From positions 1,736,001 through 1,800,000 of the forward strand of contig VNWV01000008.1 in NCBI GenBank assembly GCA_009801085.1: DNA of 64,000 bases, written 5' to 3'. This DNA is from Lasiodiplodia sp. COLG20. Taxonomy: Eukaryota > Ascomycota > Dothideomycetes > Botryosphaeriales > Botryosphaeriaceae. The notes under the pieces were generated by a model. It was not told where the DNA came from. It saw only the letters and a program-made list of their open reading frames with translations, and made no database searches. Shown piece by piece: positions 20,491-32,687 of the stretch (position 1 is its first letter; each line of letters starts with the position of its first letter). The translations under genes and the position numbers were made by a program.

Positions 20491-21163
20491 GGTACGATTC
20501 GGCGGCGGGTTCCCGCGTGCGGGAGGAACGAGGGCACACAGGCGGGTTGGGTTGGTGTGCGCGCCCTGGGGGTTGTGGTGGCAGCGCGGCCACGGTTAAG
20601 AGCGCGCAGGACAGATGACGGCGGGCGTCCTTTACATAGAAGCTGCGGGAGGCGCTGCTGCTCGGCGTAAGATGGTCTGGGTGGGCGATCCGCAGAGAGC
20701 CGCCCGCAGGCTGCGCGTGTAGCTGAGACTTGGGTGGGCCGGGAGTGGGCGAAGGCAGCGGGGCTCGTGGGGGGTGCGTCAGGGCTCGGCCGGGGTTGGT
20801 GGTGAAGACGAGCGCAGAGCACCTTGGAGAGTCGGGCGTGTGGAGTGGAAGGATGGGCTTCGGCAGTGCAAATGGATCTTCGTGACGGAGGCTTGCACAC
20901 GGCGAGGCATGCGCCTCAAGCTCAAATCCACAACACCCACCCCAAAACCACACGTCCCTGGCCGCCTGCCGTCCGCTGTCGCGCCATTTCTGCTCGCAAT
21001 CCCGCCGCCGACCCTCGATCCGGCGCCTTCGCCGCGGTGCAATGCCCGCTCTGCCAAAAACCCTGACTAAGCAGCTCGCTCGGCGTCACTGCTGCCGGTG
21101 ACGCCGACCATCATGAAGGCCCTCGTCATCGCCGCTCGCTTGCTCTTCATCAACCTCGTTGTC
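20491..21163. promoter_or_regulatory. Bidirectional promoter region taxilin / CYM1
   Basis: A head-to-head spacer of about 670 bp, strongly GC-rich, with no recognisable core element. Antisense frames crossing it are rich in Arg/Pro/Ala and look noncoding. Confidence 0.45.
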
Positions 21164-24100
21164 ATGTTGCGCGCCTCTTCACGCCCGGCACTGGCGGCCG
21201 TGCGAACCACCGCGCCCTTCCTGCGCGCCTCTGCCGCCTCCTGCCGCGGCCTGGCCTCGGCGACGGGCCTTCACGCGCACCCAAAGGTCGGATCGCAGCT
21301 TCATGGATTCACTCTCCGCCGAGTCAAGCATGTGCCGGAACTCGAACTGACAGCCCTCCACCTGCAACATGACAAGACGGGCGCCGACTACCTGCATGTT
21401 GCCAGAGATGACTCGAACAATGTCTTCTCAATTGGCTTCAAAACAAACCCGCCTGACGACACCGGCGTCCCCCACATCCTCGAGCATACCACCCTGTGCG
21501 GAAGCGAGAGGTTTGTCGCGTGCTCCATGCGCTACTGGCGGCTGCTAACTTGGCTAGATACCCTGTCCGCGACCCTTTCTTCAAGATGCTGCCGCGCTCG
21601 CTCTCGAATTTCATGAACGCCTTCACCTCATCAGACCACACCACCTACCCTTTCGCCACCACAAACCCGCAGGATTTCAAGAATCTGATGGCGGTCTATA
21701 TGGACGCCACTCTGCACCCTCTGCTCAAAGCAAACGACTTTACGCAAGAAGGATGGCGTATCGGCCCAGAAAATCCTCTGGAGCCGGCCTCCGAGGACAA
21801 TCAGCTGGCTTTCAAGGGCGTCGTTTACAACGAGATGAAAGGGCAGATGTCGGATGCGAGCTATCTGTACTACATCCGCTTCCAAGACCACATATTTCCA
21901 GATATCAACAATTCAGGAGGAGACCCGCAGAAAATCACCGACCTGACCCACGAGCAGCTGAAGAAGTTCCACGCGGACCACTACCATCCCAGCAATGCCA
22001 AGGTCTTCACGTACGGCGACATTCCTCTCGACGAGCACTTGAGGGATATCGGAGCGCAGCTGGACAAGTTTGGCAGGATCCGTGTGGATACGGACATCAA
22101 GCTACCAATTAGCCTTGATGGGCCGAAGACAGCCACCATGAAAGGTCCCATTGACCCTCTGGTACCGGCTGATATGCAGTACAAGACTTCCACCTCTTGG
22201 CTCATGGGAGACTCGTCCAACATCTTGGAGACATTCTCCCTCGGTGTGCTTTCATCTCTGCTGCTAGACGGTTACGGCTCTCCTCTATACCGGGGTCTGA
22301 TCGAGGCGGGGTTGGGCCCAGACTGGAGCCCGAACACTGGATATGATGGATCTGGAAAGGTCGGTATCTTCTCCATTGGCCTCAACGGTGTCAAGAAGGA
22401 CGACGTACCTAAGGTCAAGGAGGCCATCTTCAGGACTCTTGCTGAAGCAAGGGAGAACGGCTTCAGTCAGACAAAGGTCGACGGCATTCTGCACCAGTTG
22501 GAATTGGCTCTCAAGCACAAGACGGCTCACTTTGGCATGGGCCTCATGCAGCGCCTGAAGCCTGGTTGGTTCAATGGCGTAGATCCTTTCGATGCTCTTG
22601 CGTGGAACGAGGTTGTCGACGCCTTCAAAGCGGAGTACGCAAAGGGTGGTTACCTGGAGGGCTTGCTAGAGAAGTACCTTCTAAATGACAACACCTTCAC
22701 GTTCACCATGGAACCGTCGGAAACCTACGCGCGAGAGATTGCAGAAGAAGAGTCTGAACGGCTGGCATCTAAGATCCTCGAGACCACCAGGCAGTTTGGG
22801 ACTGAAGAGGAAGCAAAGAGGTTCTTGGAACAGCGCGAGCTAGAGCTTCTCGAGGAACAAGAAAATGGCAGGAAGCAAGACCTGGGATGCCTTCCTACGG
22901 TCCATGTCAAGGACATTCCACGTCAAAGGGAGAAGAAAGACGTTAGGCAAAGCCGAGTCGGAGATGTCAAAGTCCAGTGGAGGGAAGCGCCCACCAACGG
23001 TCTGACCTACTTCCGCGCCGTGAACGTGTTCGAGGACCTTCCGGACGAGCTTCGTGAAATGATTCCCCTCTTCAGCGATGCAGTCATGAGGCTCGGTACC
23101 AAGGACAAGACCATGGAGCAGCTGGAAGAACTTATCAAGCTGAAGACTGGCGGTATCAGTATTGGCTATCACTCGACGACTACACCTACTAATATCCAGG
23201 GATTTGAGGAGGGCCTGGCCTTCGCTGGATCTGCACTGGACCGCAATGTCCCAGCGATGTATGACCTGCTTCGGACTCTCATCACGGAGACAAATTTTGA
23301 TGGCCCGGAGGCTGAGAAACAGATTCGCCAACTGCTCCAGGCTTCTGCCAGCGGCGCTGTCAATGCAGTTGCCGAGTCCGGCCACGCTTATGCAAGGAGA
23401 TATGCAGAGGCTGGTATCACGCCTGCGGCTCGTTTACGCGAGCAGACGGCTGGCTTGACCCAGGTCAAGCTGACGACCAACTTGGCATCCAGATCAGCAT
23501 CTGAGCCCTTCGAGGATGTGATGAGCAAACTGAAAACGCTCCAATCACTTGCCATTTCTAATAGCAAAAACCTGCGTGTTGCATTGACATGCGGTGCTGA
23601 GAGCTCCGCGTCCAACGAGGAAGCACTCACCAAGTTCTTGACTACGCTCCCCGCAAACAAACCGGAGATGCCGACCATCTCCCGTTTGACAGCGTTCCCG
23701 CGCAACGCAAAATCTTTCTTCCCTCTGCCCTATCAGGTCTACTACTCGGGTCTGTCAATTCCGACCGTCCCGTACGTCTCCAGCGACGGCGCGCCCCTGC
23801 AGATCCTTGCTCAGCTGCTTACCCACAAGCATTTGCACCATGAGATTCGGGAGAAGGGTGGCGCGTACGGAGGTGGTGCTTACGCCAACGGACTTGGTGG
23901 CATCTTTGGATTCTACAGCTACCGTGACCCGAACCCGCAGAATACGATCAAGATTATCAACGAGTCGGGCGTCTGGGCGCGCGACCGCGCGTGGACGGAT
24001 AGGGACATTGAAGAGGCCAAGCTCAGTGTTTTCCAGAGCCTCGATGCGCCGGAGAGTGTCAGCCAAGAGGGCATGCATAAGTTCCTCAACGGAGTAGACG

Positions 24101-24309
24101 ACGAGATGCAACAGAAGAGGCGCGAGCAGCTTCTGGACGTGACGGCCGAGGACGTTAAGCGCGCCGCCCAGGAATTTTTGGTCAACGGTGTGCCAAAGGG
24201 CAACTTGGCCGTCCTCGGTGAGAAGAAGGAGTGGGTCAAGGAGGACTGGACGGTCAATGACCTGCATATGGTGCAGGACGCGGTTGGGGGAGCGGATGGC
24301 CCAGCTTGA
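21164..24309 (+). CDS. CYM1: Mitochondrial presequence protease (PreP, M16C metallopeptidase)
   Basis: A mitochondrial protease that degrades cleaved presequences and other short peptides. The exons are 21164-21510 and 21558-24309, with a 47-nt intron (GTTTGT donor, GCTAAC branch site, TAG), giving 1032 residues. The start [20 protein letters not shown]... is a typical arginine-rich matrix presequence. The inverted zinc motif HILEH (HxxEH) is at 104-108 within [24 protein letters not shown], characteristic of the M16C subfamily. The C-terminal half contains [13 protein letters not shown], the conserved R/Y-type region of M16 proteases. An in-frame ATG at 21113 would prepend 17 hydrophobic residues and weaken the presequence, so I prefer 21164. 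Confidence 0.95.
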
Positions 24310-24914
24310 AAAGAGACGTTCACGTGAAGAACGGTATGTATTATTGTATCATAACTCTACTCAGGGATGTAAAAAGACCATAGCTGCCTGGGCAGCGGGA
24401 CGGTGTTGGTGGGAATGGATGAGGTTTGCATGGGCTGGTGCTCCACTCGCTTTCATGCCGGTGATTTGATGTGTGTTCTCTACGCGCGTACCGAACAGAA
24501 CGCAGCGACCTCAGTATACTCCTCAATTGCTGACGGCCGCTGCCGTGCCCTCGTGCACGACAAGCGCAAGATCAACGTTGCTCTGCGCAACCTCCATGCA
24601 GACCCTCGGCTGCGCAAGCAGTGCAGATGGATCCGTCGAGGCTGCGCATCAAGCATCATCACCCAGGTATCAGAACTGCGGGCGCCCAAGCCTTGGTCCG
24701 GCGGACTAACCTTGGGGGAACAGAGACGTCAAGTAGGTAGCAATCAATTCAGCCAATCAAGTGATGCGGGGATCGACATGACGTCGGAGAAAAACGCGTC
24801 GTCCGCCGACGCGTAAATTGGTTTCGCGACGCGACTTCCCTACGAGCAACTACCACCATCCGCATGCACCTTGCTGTCTCGACGCCGCCTTGACTTATCT
24901 TCTGCAATCTCGTC
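24310..24914. other. Spacer CYM1 / POLD2
   Basis: Trailer of CYM1 and promoter of the next gene. No protein-like frame is seen. Confidence 0.5.
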
Positions 24915-26673
24915 ATGTCGACCGCTGAAGGCTACGATGGCCTTCTAAGCCCACCATCGTGCGTACCTCACGGCTCCCAGCTCGCTCGCGATTGACCCAA
25001 TCGTACAGCTCGACTCCCGCCTTTCCCGTCGTATCGCGAGACCATCTACCCGCATACACGCCGCTCAACACATTTGAACTCCCCAAAGGTGCAGACAGGC
25101 ACTACGTGCAGCAATACGCCGACATGTACTTTCTACGGCTGGTACAGCTGAAGCCGATAGTCGAACAGAATGCAGCTGAGAAGTGGGCCGACTACACGGT
25201 ACATGCTACAGCCCCGCTCCACCACAATGAGGCGAGCGCTGACATGGATGTTTTGCGCGGCATGAATAGATCAGAGGCGTCAAGGCGCGGCAGGTTGAAC
25301 GCGTGCTAGACGTCCGACAGGGCGAGCTCTGCTGGGTCGTAGGGACGGTTTACATGGAGACGCCGCTGAAGCCCAAGGTCCTGGAGGATATATCAAAAGA
25401 GGTACAACCCGCTCTTCAAAAGATGCGCATGCTGGCGTAATACTAACGAAGTGGAGTAGCACTGGATATCCGCACCTCCGCCCCGCGAAAAATACATTTC
25501 TCCTGATAGTCCGAGCGAGATGATGCTGGAAGACGAGTCCGGTCGCCTCCGCATGACCGGCCGCTGCCTAGAGGATGCATTGCTCGTCACTGGTGCTATC
25601 ATCGCCGCAATCGGCACCGAAAATTCCGATGGCGTTTTCGAGGTCCTGGAAATCAAACTCGCAGACTTGCCACGCCAGCCTGAGCGCTGGGAGCTGGAGG
25701 ACAGCGAAGGCGCAGTGGCCGGAAAGAGTGAGGGCCGGAAGCACGGCAACTCTACCAAGATCGCCCTCATCAGTGGCCTTCAGATCAGCGGTAACCACAG
25801 CGACGCACTCCAGCTTGACCTTCTCGCCCAGACGCTGACGGGCGAACTTGGTGGGCCCGAACTTCAGGCTAAGGTCGCAAGCATATCGCGTCTGATCATC
25901 GCTGGCGACTCTCTTGCCAACGCCTGCCCCATTCCCTCGCGTGAAGAGTTCGTCGCTATGAAAAAAAGTAGCGGCAAGAAGTACGGCTACGATTCCTCGT
26001 CCTACAACGCCGCACCCACCGTCCACCTTGACGACTTCCTCGAGTCAATTCTTCCCACTATTTCCGTGATTCTGCTTCCCGGTGAGACCGACCCGGCAAA
26101 CGTCCAGATCCCTCAGCAGGCGATGCATCCAGCGCTCTTTCCGAAGGCAAGATTATATGCGAAAAGCCCCTTGCAGAAAGTAGCTGCTCCCAGCACGTTT
26201 GATCCCGTGACGAACCCGTGGGAAGGCGAAGTCGAAGGCTGGAGGTTTTTGGGCAATGGTGGACAGCCCGTGAGTGACGTGTTCAAGTACTTGGAGAGCG
26301 ATGATCGACTGGAGATGATGGAAAGCATGCTGCGATGGAGGTGCAATGCCCCGACTGCGCCGGACACGCTGTGTAAGTTGCTTTCTGCCCAAACCCTTCT
26401 ACTCTTGGGGTGGAAAACTGACGTAAGTGGTATCCAGGGTGCTACCCTTTCCAGGACGATGACCCGCTCCTCATCAACGACTGCCCGCACGTCTACTTCG
26501 CGGGTAACCAGCCATCGTTCGGCACTCGAGTCATCGAGGGGCCGGCAGGCCAGCGGGTTACGCTCATTGCTGTACCAAAGTTCAAAGAGACGGGGTCGAT
26601 GGTGTTAATCGACTCAGAAACCTTGGAGGTGGACTCGATTGAGGTGGGGCTGGTGGAGGATGGCAAGGCTTGA
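24915..26673 (+). CDS. POL31: DNA polymerase delta subunit 2 (small, B-subunit)
   Basis: The regulatory B-subunit that links catalytic Pol3 to Pol32 in lagging-strand replication. The exons are 24915-24958, 25009-25198, 25270-25401, 25460-26372 and 26438-26673, giving 504 residues (human POLD2 469, yeast Pol31 487). Introns are 50, 71, 58 and 65 nt. The third exon boundary was fixed by frame: acceptor TAG at 25267-25269 gives DYT-IRGVKARQVERVLDVR. Signature blocks are HYVQQYADMYFLRLVQLKP, the OB-fold segment REKYISPDSPSEMMLEDESG, the phosphodiesterase-like domain beginning KIALISGLQISG (metal-binding residues degenerate, as in the family), and C-terminal NDCPHVYFAGNQPSFGTRV. No catalytic role is expected for the phosphodiesterase fold. 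Confidence 0.94.
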
Positions 26674-28013
26674 AAGCGTAAAAATGGGTCAGGATGGAGG
26701 GCCAAATTGGAATCCATGGGGGGAAATTAGACACGGCGGGAGGGATTGTTACCCGGTGAACCGATAGCTGATACCCTGATCTTTAATTTTCTATTTTTTC
26801 TAGCATTGGCTCGGCGCGAACACGGTCTGGGGGAGAGAGGTAATAAAAAATAAAAGGGTGGTTAGCTTGTGGTGCAAATACTGATTTCCCCATTTCGTAC
26901 GACATATCTACATCACATCACAAAGAGAAATTTGTGCAGGGCCTACGACGAGAAGGTGACAGATGTATTCCATAACACAAGCTGCGTTCATCTTATCCTG
27001 GACACTATGTTAAGCGATTATGCCTTGCGTAGTGTCTTCTAATTGGCAATTGAACAGCGGTTCGTGGAAGTGATGTTAATGAATAGTCTATAGAATACCT
27101 GTAAGTAGCGTAGAACATATACGCTACCAGGTAGCTAACTAGCACCTAGCAAGCTGTAAACAGCAGACAGGAAGAGATGCGAGTATCATGGAATTCAACT
27201 AGCTGTCTGTCAGATGGATTCTGTCCCCAAGTTACCAAAAGTATCTCTAGCCTCTGGCACTGCTGTGTGCAGCGGAACCAGGGCTAAGTAAGGCCAAGAG
27301 GCAGCGGTTCACCTTGGTTCCCACAGCGACAACTACCTGTAGCGAGTAATCCTGTTTATGAAGGCTAGCGTGAATCTGATTGTCGCTCATATCATGGGTA
27401 CTTGTCCGAACGTAAACGTGGAATTACGAATTCGACATTCACGTTCGGGCGATAGCTTCCGCTGCCCACATGTGTTGTCATCTGTAAAAGGAAATGTTAC
27501 CCTTTATTCTGCTGTTATTTCCTTGAGCAACGCCTTCGCGACGCCGCTCTCGGGACAAGCTCCGGTGCCGCAAACGATTGCCCAAGCGAGTCAATCGCTT
27601 GAGCGGGAGATAGGGCTGTCTCGGCTCCGCTACCTACGTTCGATGTTATTGTTTCCTTTGCCGAAAGTGAAACGTTTTGGCCTGGCCTTGCCACTTTAAA
27701 AGCCGCAGCGTCTTGTTCTCGCTGCGGTTCCGCTAAACCGTTACCGCACCAGCCACAACTCCGCATCCGCTGTTTGCTCGAACCACGCGGAGCCGCACAA
27801 GACGTTGGAAGTTCTGACGAAACCGGCGAATTGGAGCGCGTGGTCGTGGCTCCGTAAAATAACGTGAGGCGCATCCGTAAGGAGACCGCCTTCCAATAGG
27901 TACAGATGCGCTGCAATGCCTAAGGCTGCCTCTCACTGGACAATGAAACGTGGTACAAGGGATAGCTTGGGTGATGAAGCGCTTTTTTTATTTCCTTATG
28001 GGAAAGCTCAAAG
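26674..28013. other. Convergent spacer POL31 / DPH6 with element copy E
   Basis: A 1.3-kb tail-to-tail spacer, AT-richer than the genes. It holds the element copy at 27361-27504, with no supported gene. A GC-rich block at 27520-27900 contains short frames on both strands with no recognisable content. Confidence 0.5.
27361..27504 (+). repeat. Dispersed palindromic element, copy E
   Basis: Left flank AAGGCTAGCGTGAATCTG, then GTCGCTCATATCATGGG. The left arm is shortened (TACTTGTCCGAACG), the loop carries an extra small palindrome GAATTACGAATTC, and the right arm is ACGTTCGGGCGATAGCTTCC. It continues GCCCACATGTGTTGTC and ends AAATGTTACCCTT. The shared GGCTAGCGTG block matches copies C and F. Confidence 0.65.
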
Positions 28014-30335
28014 TCAGAGGGAGCCACCACAGTACCTCACGGTCACAGCAGCCGCCACCTCTTTGCCATCAGGGCCCCAAACCCTTCCGCAAGGCACTAC
28101 TAGCGGGGCTGCCCGGTTGAGCCAGTTCTGAGGCAGCGGTTCCGCTGCGTACACCGTGTACGCCCTCCCCTCGGCTGGCACCTTTGCCGACTCTAAAATG
28201 TCTTCCAACTCCCCAATATTGTTTGTGCTCGTCACGTTCGCAGAGAAGAACCTCATCGTCCCCTCCGCAATCTTCGTCTCATGCACGAAGAGCCCAGTCT
28301 TACCCCCCTCCAAGCGGCCCAGAACCACACCCTCGCAGTTGGTCAAGCCGGGGCTAGTCCACTCAACGTTTGCCGCGCGCGGCAGCTCCAGCACCTGCGC
28401 CACAATGCAAGGCGGCGCCAGAACGTCTCTCTCCTCCATCTCACCACTCCACCTCACTGCCTCAAAATCGGGTAACTTCCGTCTTGCGTCCACCTCAGCC
28501 GCCGCAGCGCCGCCGGGCCCTGTTCGACCCGCGTTCCCATACTTCAAATCCCATACATCCACCACCTCTGTATCCTCATCCTCCTCATCTTTGTCTTTCG
28601 GTCTCAGCTGCTCGTGAATGCGTGCCCACGCCTCCCTCGCCACGCGCGCCCTCATCGCCCCTTCTTCTCTGTCTTCCGATGCCGAGACGAACGCCGTCCC
28701 GCACGCCCACCACCCGACACCCATCGCGCGGCCTACGCGCCAAAGGTGCTGCAGCGCGAGGACGGTTTGTACGGCGAACGCTGATGACGAAGCCCGTGGT
28801 GCCTCGCCGCCACGCTCGGCAAACCACGGTGCGTCACTCACCACTACCATGTCCATACTCGCTGGCACGAGCGGAATCTGCCCGGCCAGGTGGACCATCT
28901 CCACGCCTTGTTTCGCCCCTGAAGGCACAGCGACGGCCTGTGAGTAGGGGCCAATGTTGGCCGGAGCCCAGTAGCTGCGGCTCTGGACGTGGAGGCCGCG
29001 GCGAGAGAAAGCGTGGCTGTTGGTGGTGGGTAGGTTGACGGTGCAGGAGAGGGCGACGTCGACACCTTGAGGCAGGGCGGGACCACAGGCAACCGTTACA
29101 CGTGCGGGGGGATTGGCGGCGCCGGTGAAGAGGGCGCCATAGATGGGGTTGAGGGTGGTGAAGAGAGACATGGAGCGCAGTAGGAGGGTGGTGGATGTGA
29201 TATGGGCCGGGGTGGCAGAGTGGTGGGTCAGGAGAGAGAGTAGGTGGGTCGTTATGGCAGTGAGTTGGCTAGCTGGCGAGAGAATTTCGTTTGGGGAGGG
29301 AGCAGTGATATTTGAAATGATGAGGGTGCTGCCGTGTAGAGAGGTGTAGAGATCGAGTTGCTGGGCGGGGCCAGAGGGTGCTATGCTCTGGTCTGCCGTC
29401 GTGCTATCGGATGCTCTTTCAGGGCCGCTCAGTGGAAGATACCGACCAAGCTCCTCAAACTCGACATCAAAAAGGCCTGGGACCCGCAGGTTCTCCAGCC
29501 CGTCGTCGTGGCTTGCCGTCTTCTCTGCCACCTTTGCGCCTTTGAACCTCACCAAGGCGTTTCCACCTTCTCCTATCACACTCTTTTCATCGACGTCGAC
29601 GTCAATGCGGCCTTTCCACACACAAGACGGCCCGTCCACGGCCAGCGTCTCGAACTCACCTCCCTCGCCCATGACTGCGCCCTCGCCCCCAAACCTAGCA
29701 GCGGCCCTCTTTAACCGCTCCACCGACTTCGCATCGGCAACATTCTGCCAGAGAAAGCCTTCGTCCAGACCTCCACTCGCCACCTTGATGATGCGGGCAT
29801 CCTGGCCGACGGCGGCCATGTCCCGCAGCAAGGCGGCGTCGGCGTAGGGTGGTAGCGCGGGATACTGCCACAGGTAGCCAAGCGGCACGAGGCCGAGGCG
29901 GGCGCAGACAGACTCAACGCGAGTACGCTGGTAGGTCGACAGGATGGCGCCGGTGCACACGGCGCTCGCGTCTGGGTGTGCGGCCAGCACGCGGCGCAGC
30001 AGCGGCAGGAGTGACTCGGTCTCATCCTCGGCGCCTGGCGTTGGTTGGGATGCGTGGTGATAGTCCTTGTCGGTGACGACGGCCTGGCCGAGGATGGGCT
30101 GGCGGTATAACGGCAACTTCAGGGCCTGCTCGTACAGCGGGATGATGGTGTGGCCGACGGTCTGGTACATGAAGCTGTTGATGTCTTCGCCTTCGTCGCA
30201 GCTGCCGGCGGCCTGCGCCGGGTAGAGGTTGGCCAGGGCGACGACATCGTGGCCGTTCTTGAGGCAGTGCAAGATGGAGAAGAGCGAGTCTTTGCCGCCC
30301 GAGATGAGGGCGATGACTTTGAGTTTGGATGACAT
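28014..30335 (-). CDS. DPH6: Diphthamide synthetase (diphthine-ammonia ligase) with two Rid-like domains
   Basis: Catalyses the ATP-dependent amidation of diphthine, the last step of diphthamide synthesis on elongation factor 2. A single open exon gives 773 residues from the ATG at 30335. The N-terminal adenine-nucleotide-hydrolase-like domain has the PP-loop SGGKDS at 12-17, NSFMYQTVGH at 53-62, LSTYQRTRVESVCARLGL at 132-149 and GEGGEFET at 223-230. These all match yeast Dph6 (YLR143W). Two YjgF/Rid-type domains follow, one from about 340 and one from about 470 (YWAPANIGPYSQAVAVPSG), the fused architecture known in fungi. Several acidic low-complexity stretches lie between them. The frame extends upstream of the ATG only through non-ATG codons. 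Confidence 0.92.
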   Translation of the reverse strand: MSSKLKVIALISGGKDSLFSILHCLKNGHDVVALANLYPAQAAGSCDEGEDINSFMYQTVGHTIIPLYEQALKLPLYRQPILGQAVVTDKDYHHASQPTPGAEDETESLLPLLRRVLAAHPDASAVCTGAILSTYQRTRVESVCARLGLVPLGYLWQYPALPPYADAALLRDMAAVGQDARIIKVASGGLDEGFLWQNVADAKSVERLKRAAARFGGEGAVMGEGGEFETLAVDGPSCVWKGRIDVDVDEKSVIGEGGNALVRFKGAKVAEKTASHDDGLENLRVPGLFDVEFEELGRYLPLSGPERASDSTTADQSIAPSGPAQQLDLYTSLHGSTLIISNITAPSPNEILSPASQLTAITTHLLSLLTHHSATPAHITSTTLLLRSMSLFTTLNPIYGALFTGAANPPARVTVACGPALPQGVDVALSCTVNLPTTNSHAFSRRGLHVQSRSYWAPANIGPYSQAVAVPSGAKQGVEMVHLAGQIPLVPASMDMVVVSDAPWFAERGGEAPRASSSAFAVQTVLALQHLWRVGRAMGVGWWACGTAFVSASEDREEGAMRARVAREAWARIHEQLRPKDKDEEDEDTEVVDVWDLKYGNAGRTGPGGAAAAEVDARRKLPDFEAVRWSGEMEERDVLAPPCIVAQVLELPRAANVEWTSPGLTNCEGVVLGRLEGGKTGLFVHETKIAEGTMRFFSANVTSTNNIGELEDILESAKVPAEGRAYTVYAAEPLPQNWLNRAAPLVVPCGRVWGPDGKEVAAAVTVRYCGGSL

Positions 30336-32687
30336 GGCGATACTAGAAAATTTTACGCGAGCGAAACTACAGCGTGCTCGCACTCCGGGAGACGGCCTGG
30401 CGGCAATGGGCCGGGCGGGCAGCGAGAGCCAAGGCCGGGCGGTCGTGCGCTTTGTGCGTCGTGGTTTGGATATGTACCGTTTCGGCAGGCGGTTGGTGGT
30501 GGCTTCCTGCCGCTCTGCCTAGCGGGGCCGGAGGGCCGGGCAGCGAGGCGCCGGCACTCAACACCACGGCATAGCTTGTGCATGCGTGCATCAGCACCAG
30601 AGCTTGCATCTTCAGGCAGGCCGGCCGGTGTCGGACATAACGCCGTCAGTGCACGCCACGGCGCATTGAGCTCTGATGCAGCCTTCATTGACCGCCACTT
30701 CTTGTGGCGGTACAACTCACTCGGGCTGCATACGCATGAACACTTGCTCCAAGCACACAACCAATCCGCTCCTCCCCGCCCGCGCTCCGCTGTTCCGCGC
30801 GGTGGGCTAGTCGTTAGGACACCACCACCTTCATCATCATGCATCCGCCCAGCGCCCCACGTGCTGTCGTGCCAGATTCCAGACCGCTTCCTCCACCCTC
30901 ACCTCCACTCCCGCTACCCATATCCGACGCGCCCCGTTGCCCGCCGCAGGCCCCACTTCCCACCGTCCATGGCCGAACGGTCAAACCCAATACGCACGCC
31001 TTCCCCATATTCCCGCAAACGAAGCTCCCCGACCGCCAGTTCTTCCATTCCACCTTCTAGAAGTGAAGCGCCAGCAGATCCGATCTTGCGGTCTGACAAT
31101 CGCTTCGAGAACCCGCTGCCCAATCGCACCCTTGGCCGTCCCTGCTTGACCGGCCAGATGCAGAGCCAACTTCCCCACCAACCATTCATTGTGTCTGCCC
31201 ATCTCAGCTGTCCTGCTCCGCGCTAGGCCCTTCCCTTGCCATCCGCGCCCCGCCCGCCAATAAGCAGGAACACTCGCCCAAAGACCTCTCCTTGACCGGT
31301 TCCCAAACCACCTATCTCGATCATCTCACCGCGCTATTGCATTACCCCACTTTCATCATACCAACACCGCTCACGGACGCCAATTATCCCCACTCCCAGG
31401 TTGGCCCTACAACAGGGCTGGCCGCTGGTGCAACGGGCTAGCCCGGTCTCTGGCCTGCTCGAGCAGCTGTGATTAAACGAGCCACTCAGAAAAAAAGACG
31501 CACGACGTTCCCTCTTTTCTGGCCCTGCAGGGTCCGTGTAGTGGCCCATATCTTCCGAAACGCTCAGGACCCTGGGCCAATTTCTCTCACTGCTCGCCAT
31601 TGGACCTCGTGCCAGCACAATGACACCACTCCATACGCCCATCGCCTCTCCATTTTCGCGGCCGCGGGGAGCAAGCTGGAGCCAGAGCTCGGGACGCGCC
31701 GTGGCCAGCCCGAGTATTGAAGAATGTAACCTATCGCCAGTGATCACGCCTTTTGCCACATCAAAGCCCTCTCTCGTACGTCGTTCGTCGTCTCGATTAG
31801 ATGGCTAGGTGGACTCTTGCATGCAGAAGAGGGAACAGCCAAGGACCGGCCTTGCAACACACACCGCCATTAAAGAGAACATGTTCGATCCGAATACTTT
31901 GACGAGAATGTTGTGGTAATTACTACTACTAAGTCTTCATCTGTGTATAATGTAAAGGACAAAAAAAAAAGAGGCAGTTGGATATAAAGTGTGTAATTAG
32001 TGGTGGTTTGAGAGAATTATGTGTGTAATAAATCTGAGGTGTGTTGTTACGCGTCTTGAGAGAAGAATCGAAGGATGGGACGAGTAGACGAGGTCAACTG
32101 TCTCTCTTTTTCCCTCCAGTGAACGCAACATTACAAGAAAAGCAAAAGGTGAGATAGAAAAAGCGTGTGTAAGAGAGAGAGGAACTGGAACTAATAGAAG
32201 CAGCCAAGCAAGTAACGCTAGCAGCAACAAGCAAATAGCACTCGTGCTCAACTTTACGAGAGCAGAGTAAGCGACCCTCCCACCCAACCATTGATAGCAG
32301 TAGTAGTCAGTTCCTCAAAAGTGTGTAAAAGAACCACCAACACCTTCACACCTTCCCGATAATCCTTTCCGAAAAGCCTACCCAGCCTGATAGAAAACTT
32401 GAAAACTAACAAATCGCTAAACTCGCAAGATGCTAAACAGCAAAACAGCCAGCCGTTACCAGTGCAGGCTGTGGAAAAGGTGGTATTGACGACGAGGAAA
32501 CTTTTGACTCTTTTCCACTCGCCCCAGATGTACTTCCCAATAGCCCGATTTTTGTTTTTAAGACCCGCCAAGTCTACCGAAGCCGCCCAGCGTGACGTCG
32601 TTCAGAAGACGAGAAATCGCCTGCCGTTAGGAGAAAATTTTGGTTGTCATGTCCGTCGTTAAGAGTTTGCTGTCCGTCGCAGACCGC
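30336..32687. other. Spacer between DPH6 promoter and C2H2 gene trailer
   Basis: About 2.35 kb. The first kilobase is GC/C-rich, with frames of up to 216 codons (30576-31226) that are His/Pro/Ser/Arg-rich and match no family I know. 31880-32640 is AT-richer with an A-run at 31962-31971 and probably belongs to the long 3' trailer of the C2H2 regulator. No gene is supported. Confidence 0.45.
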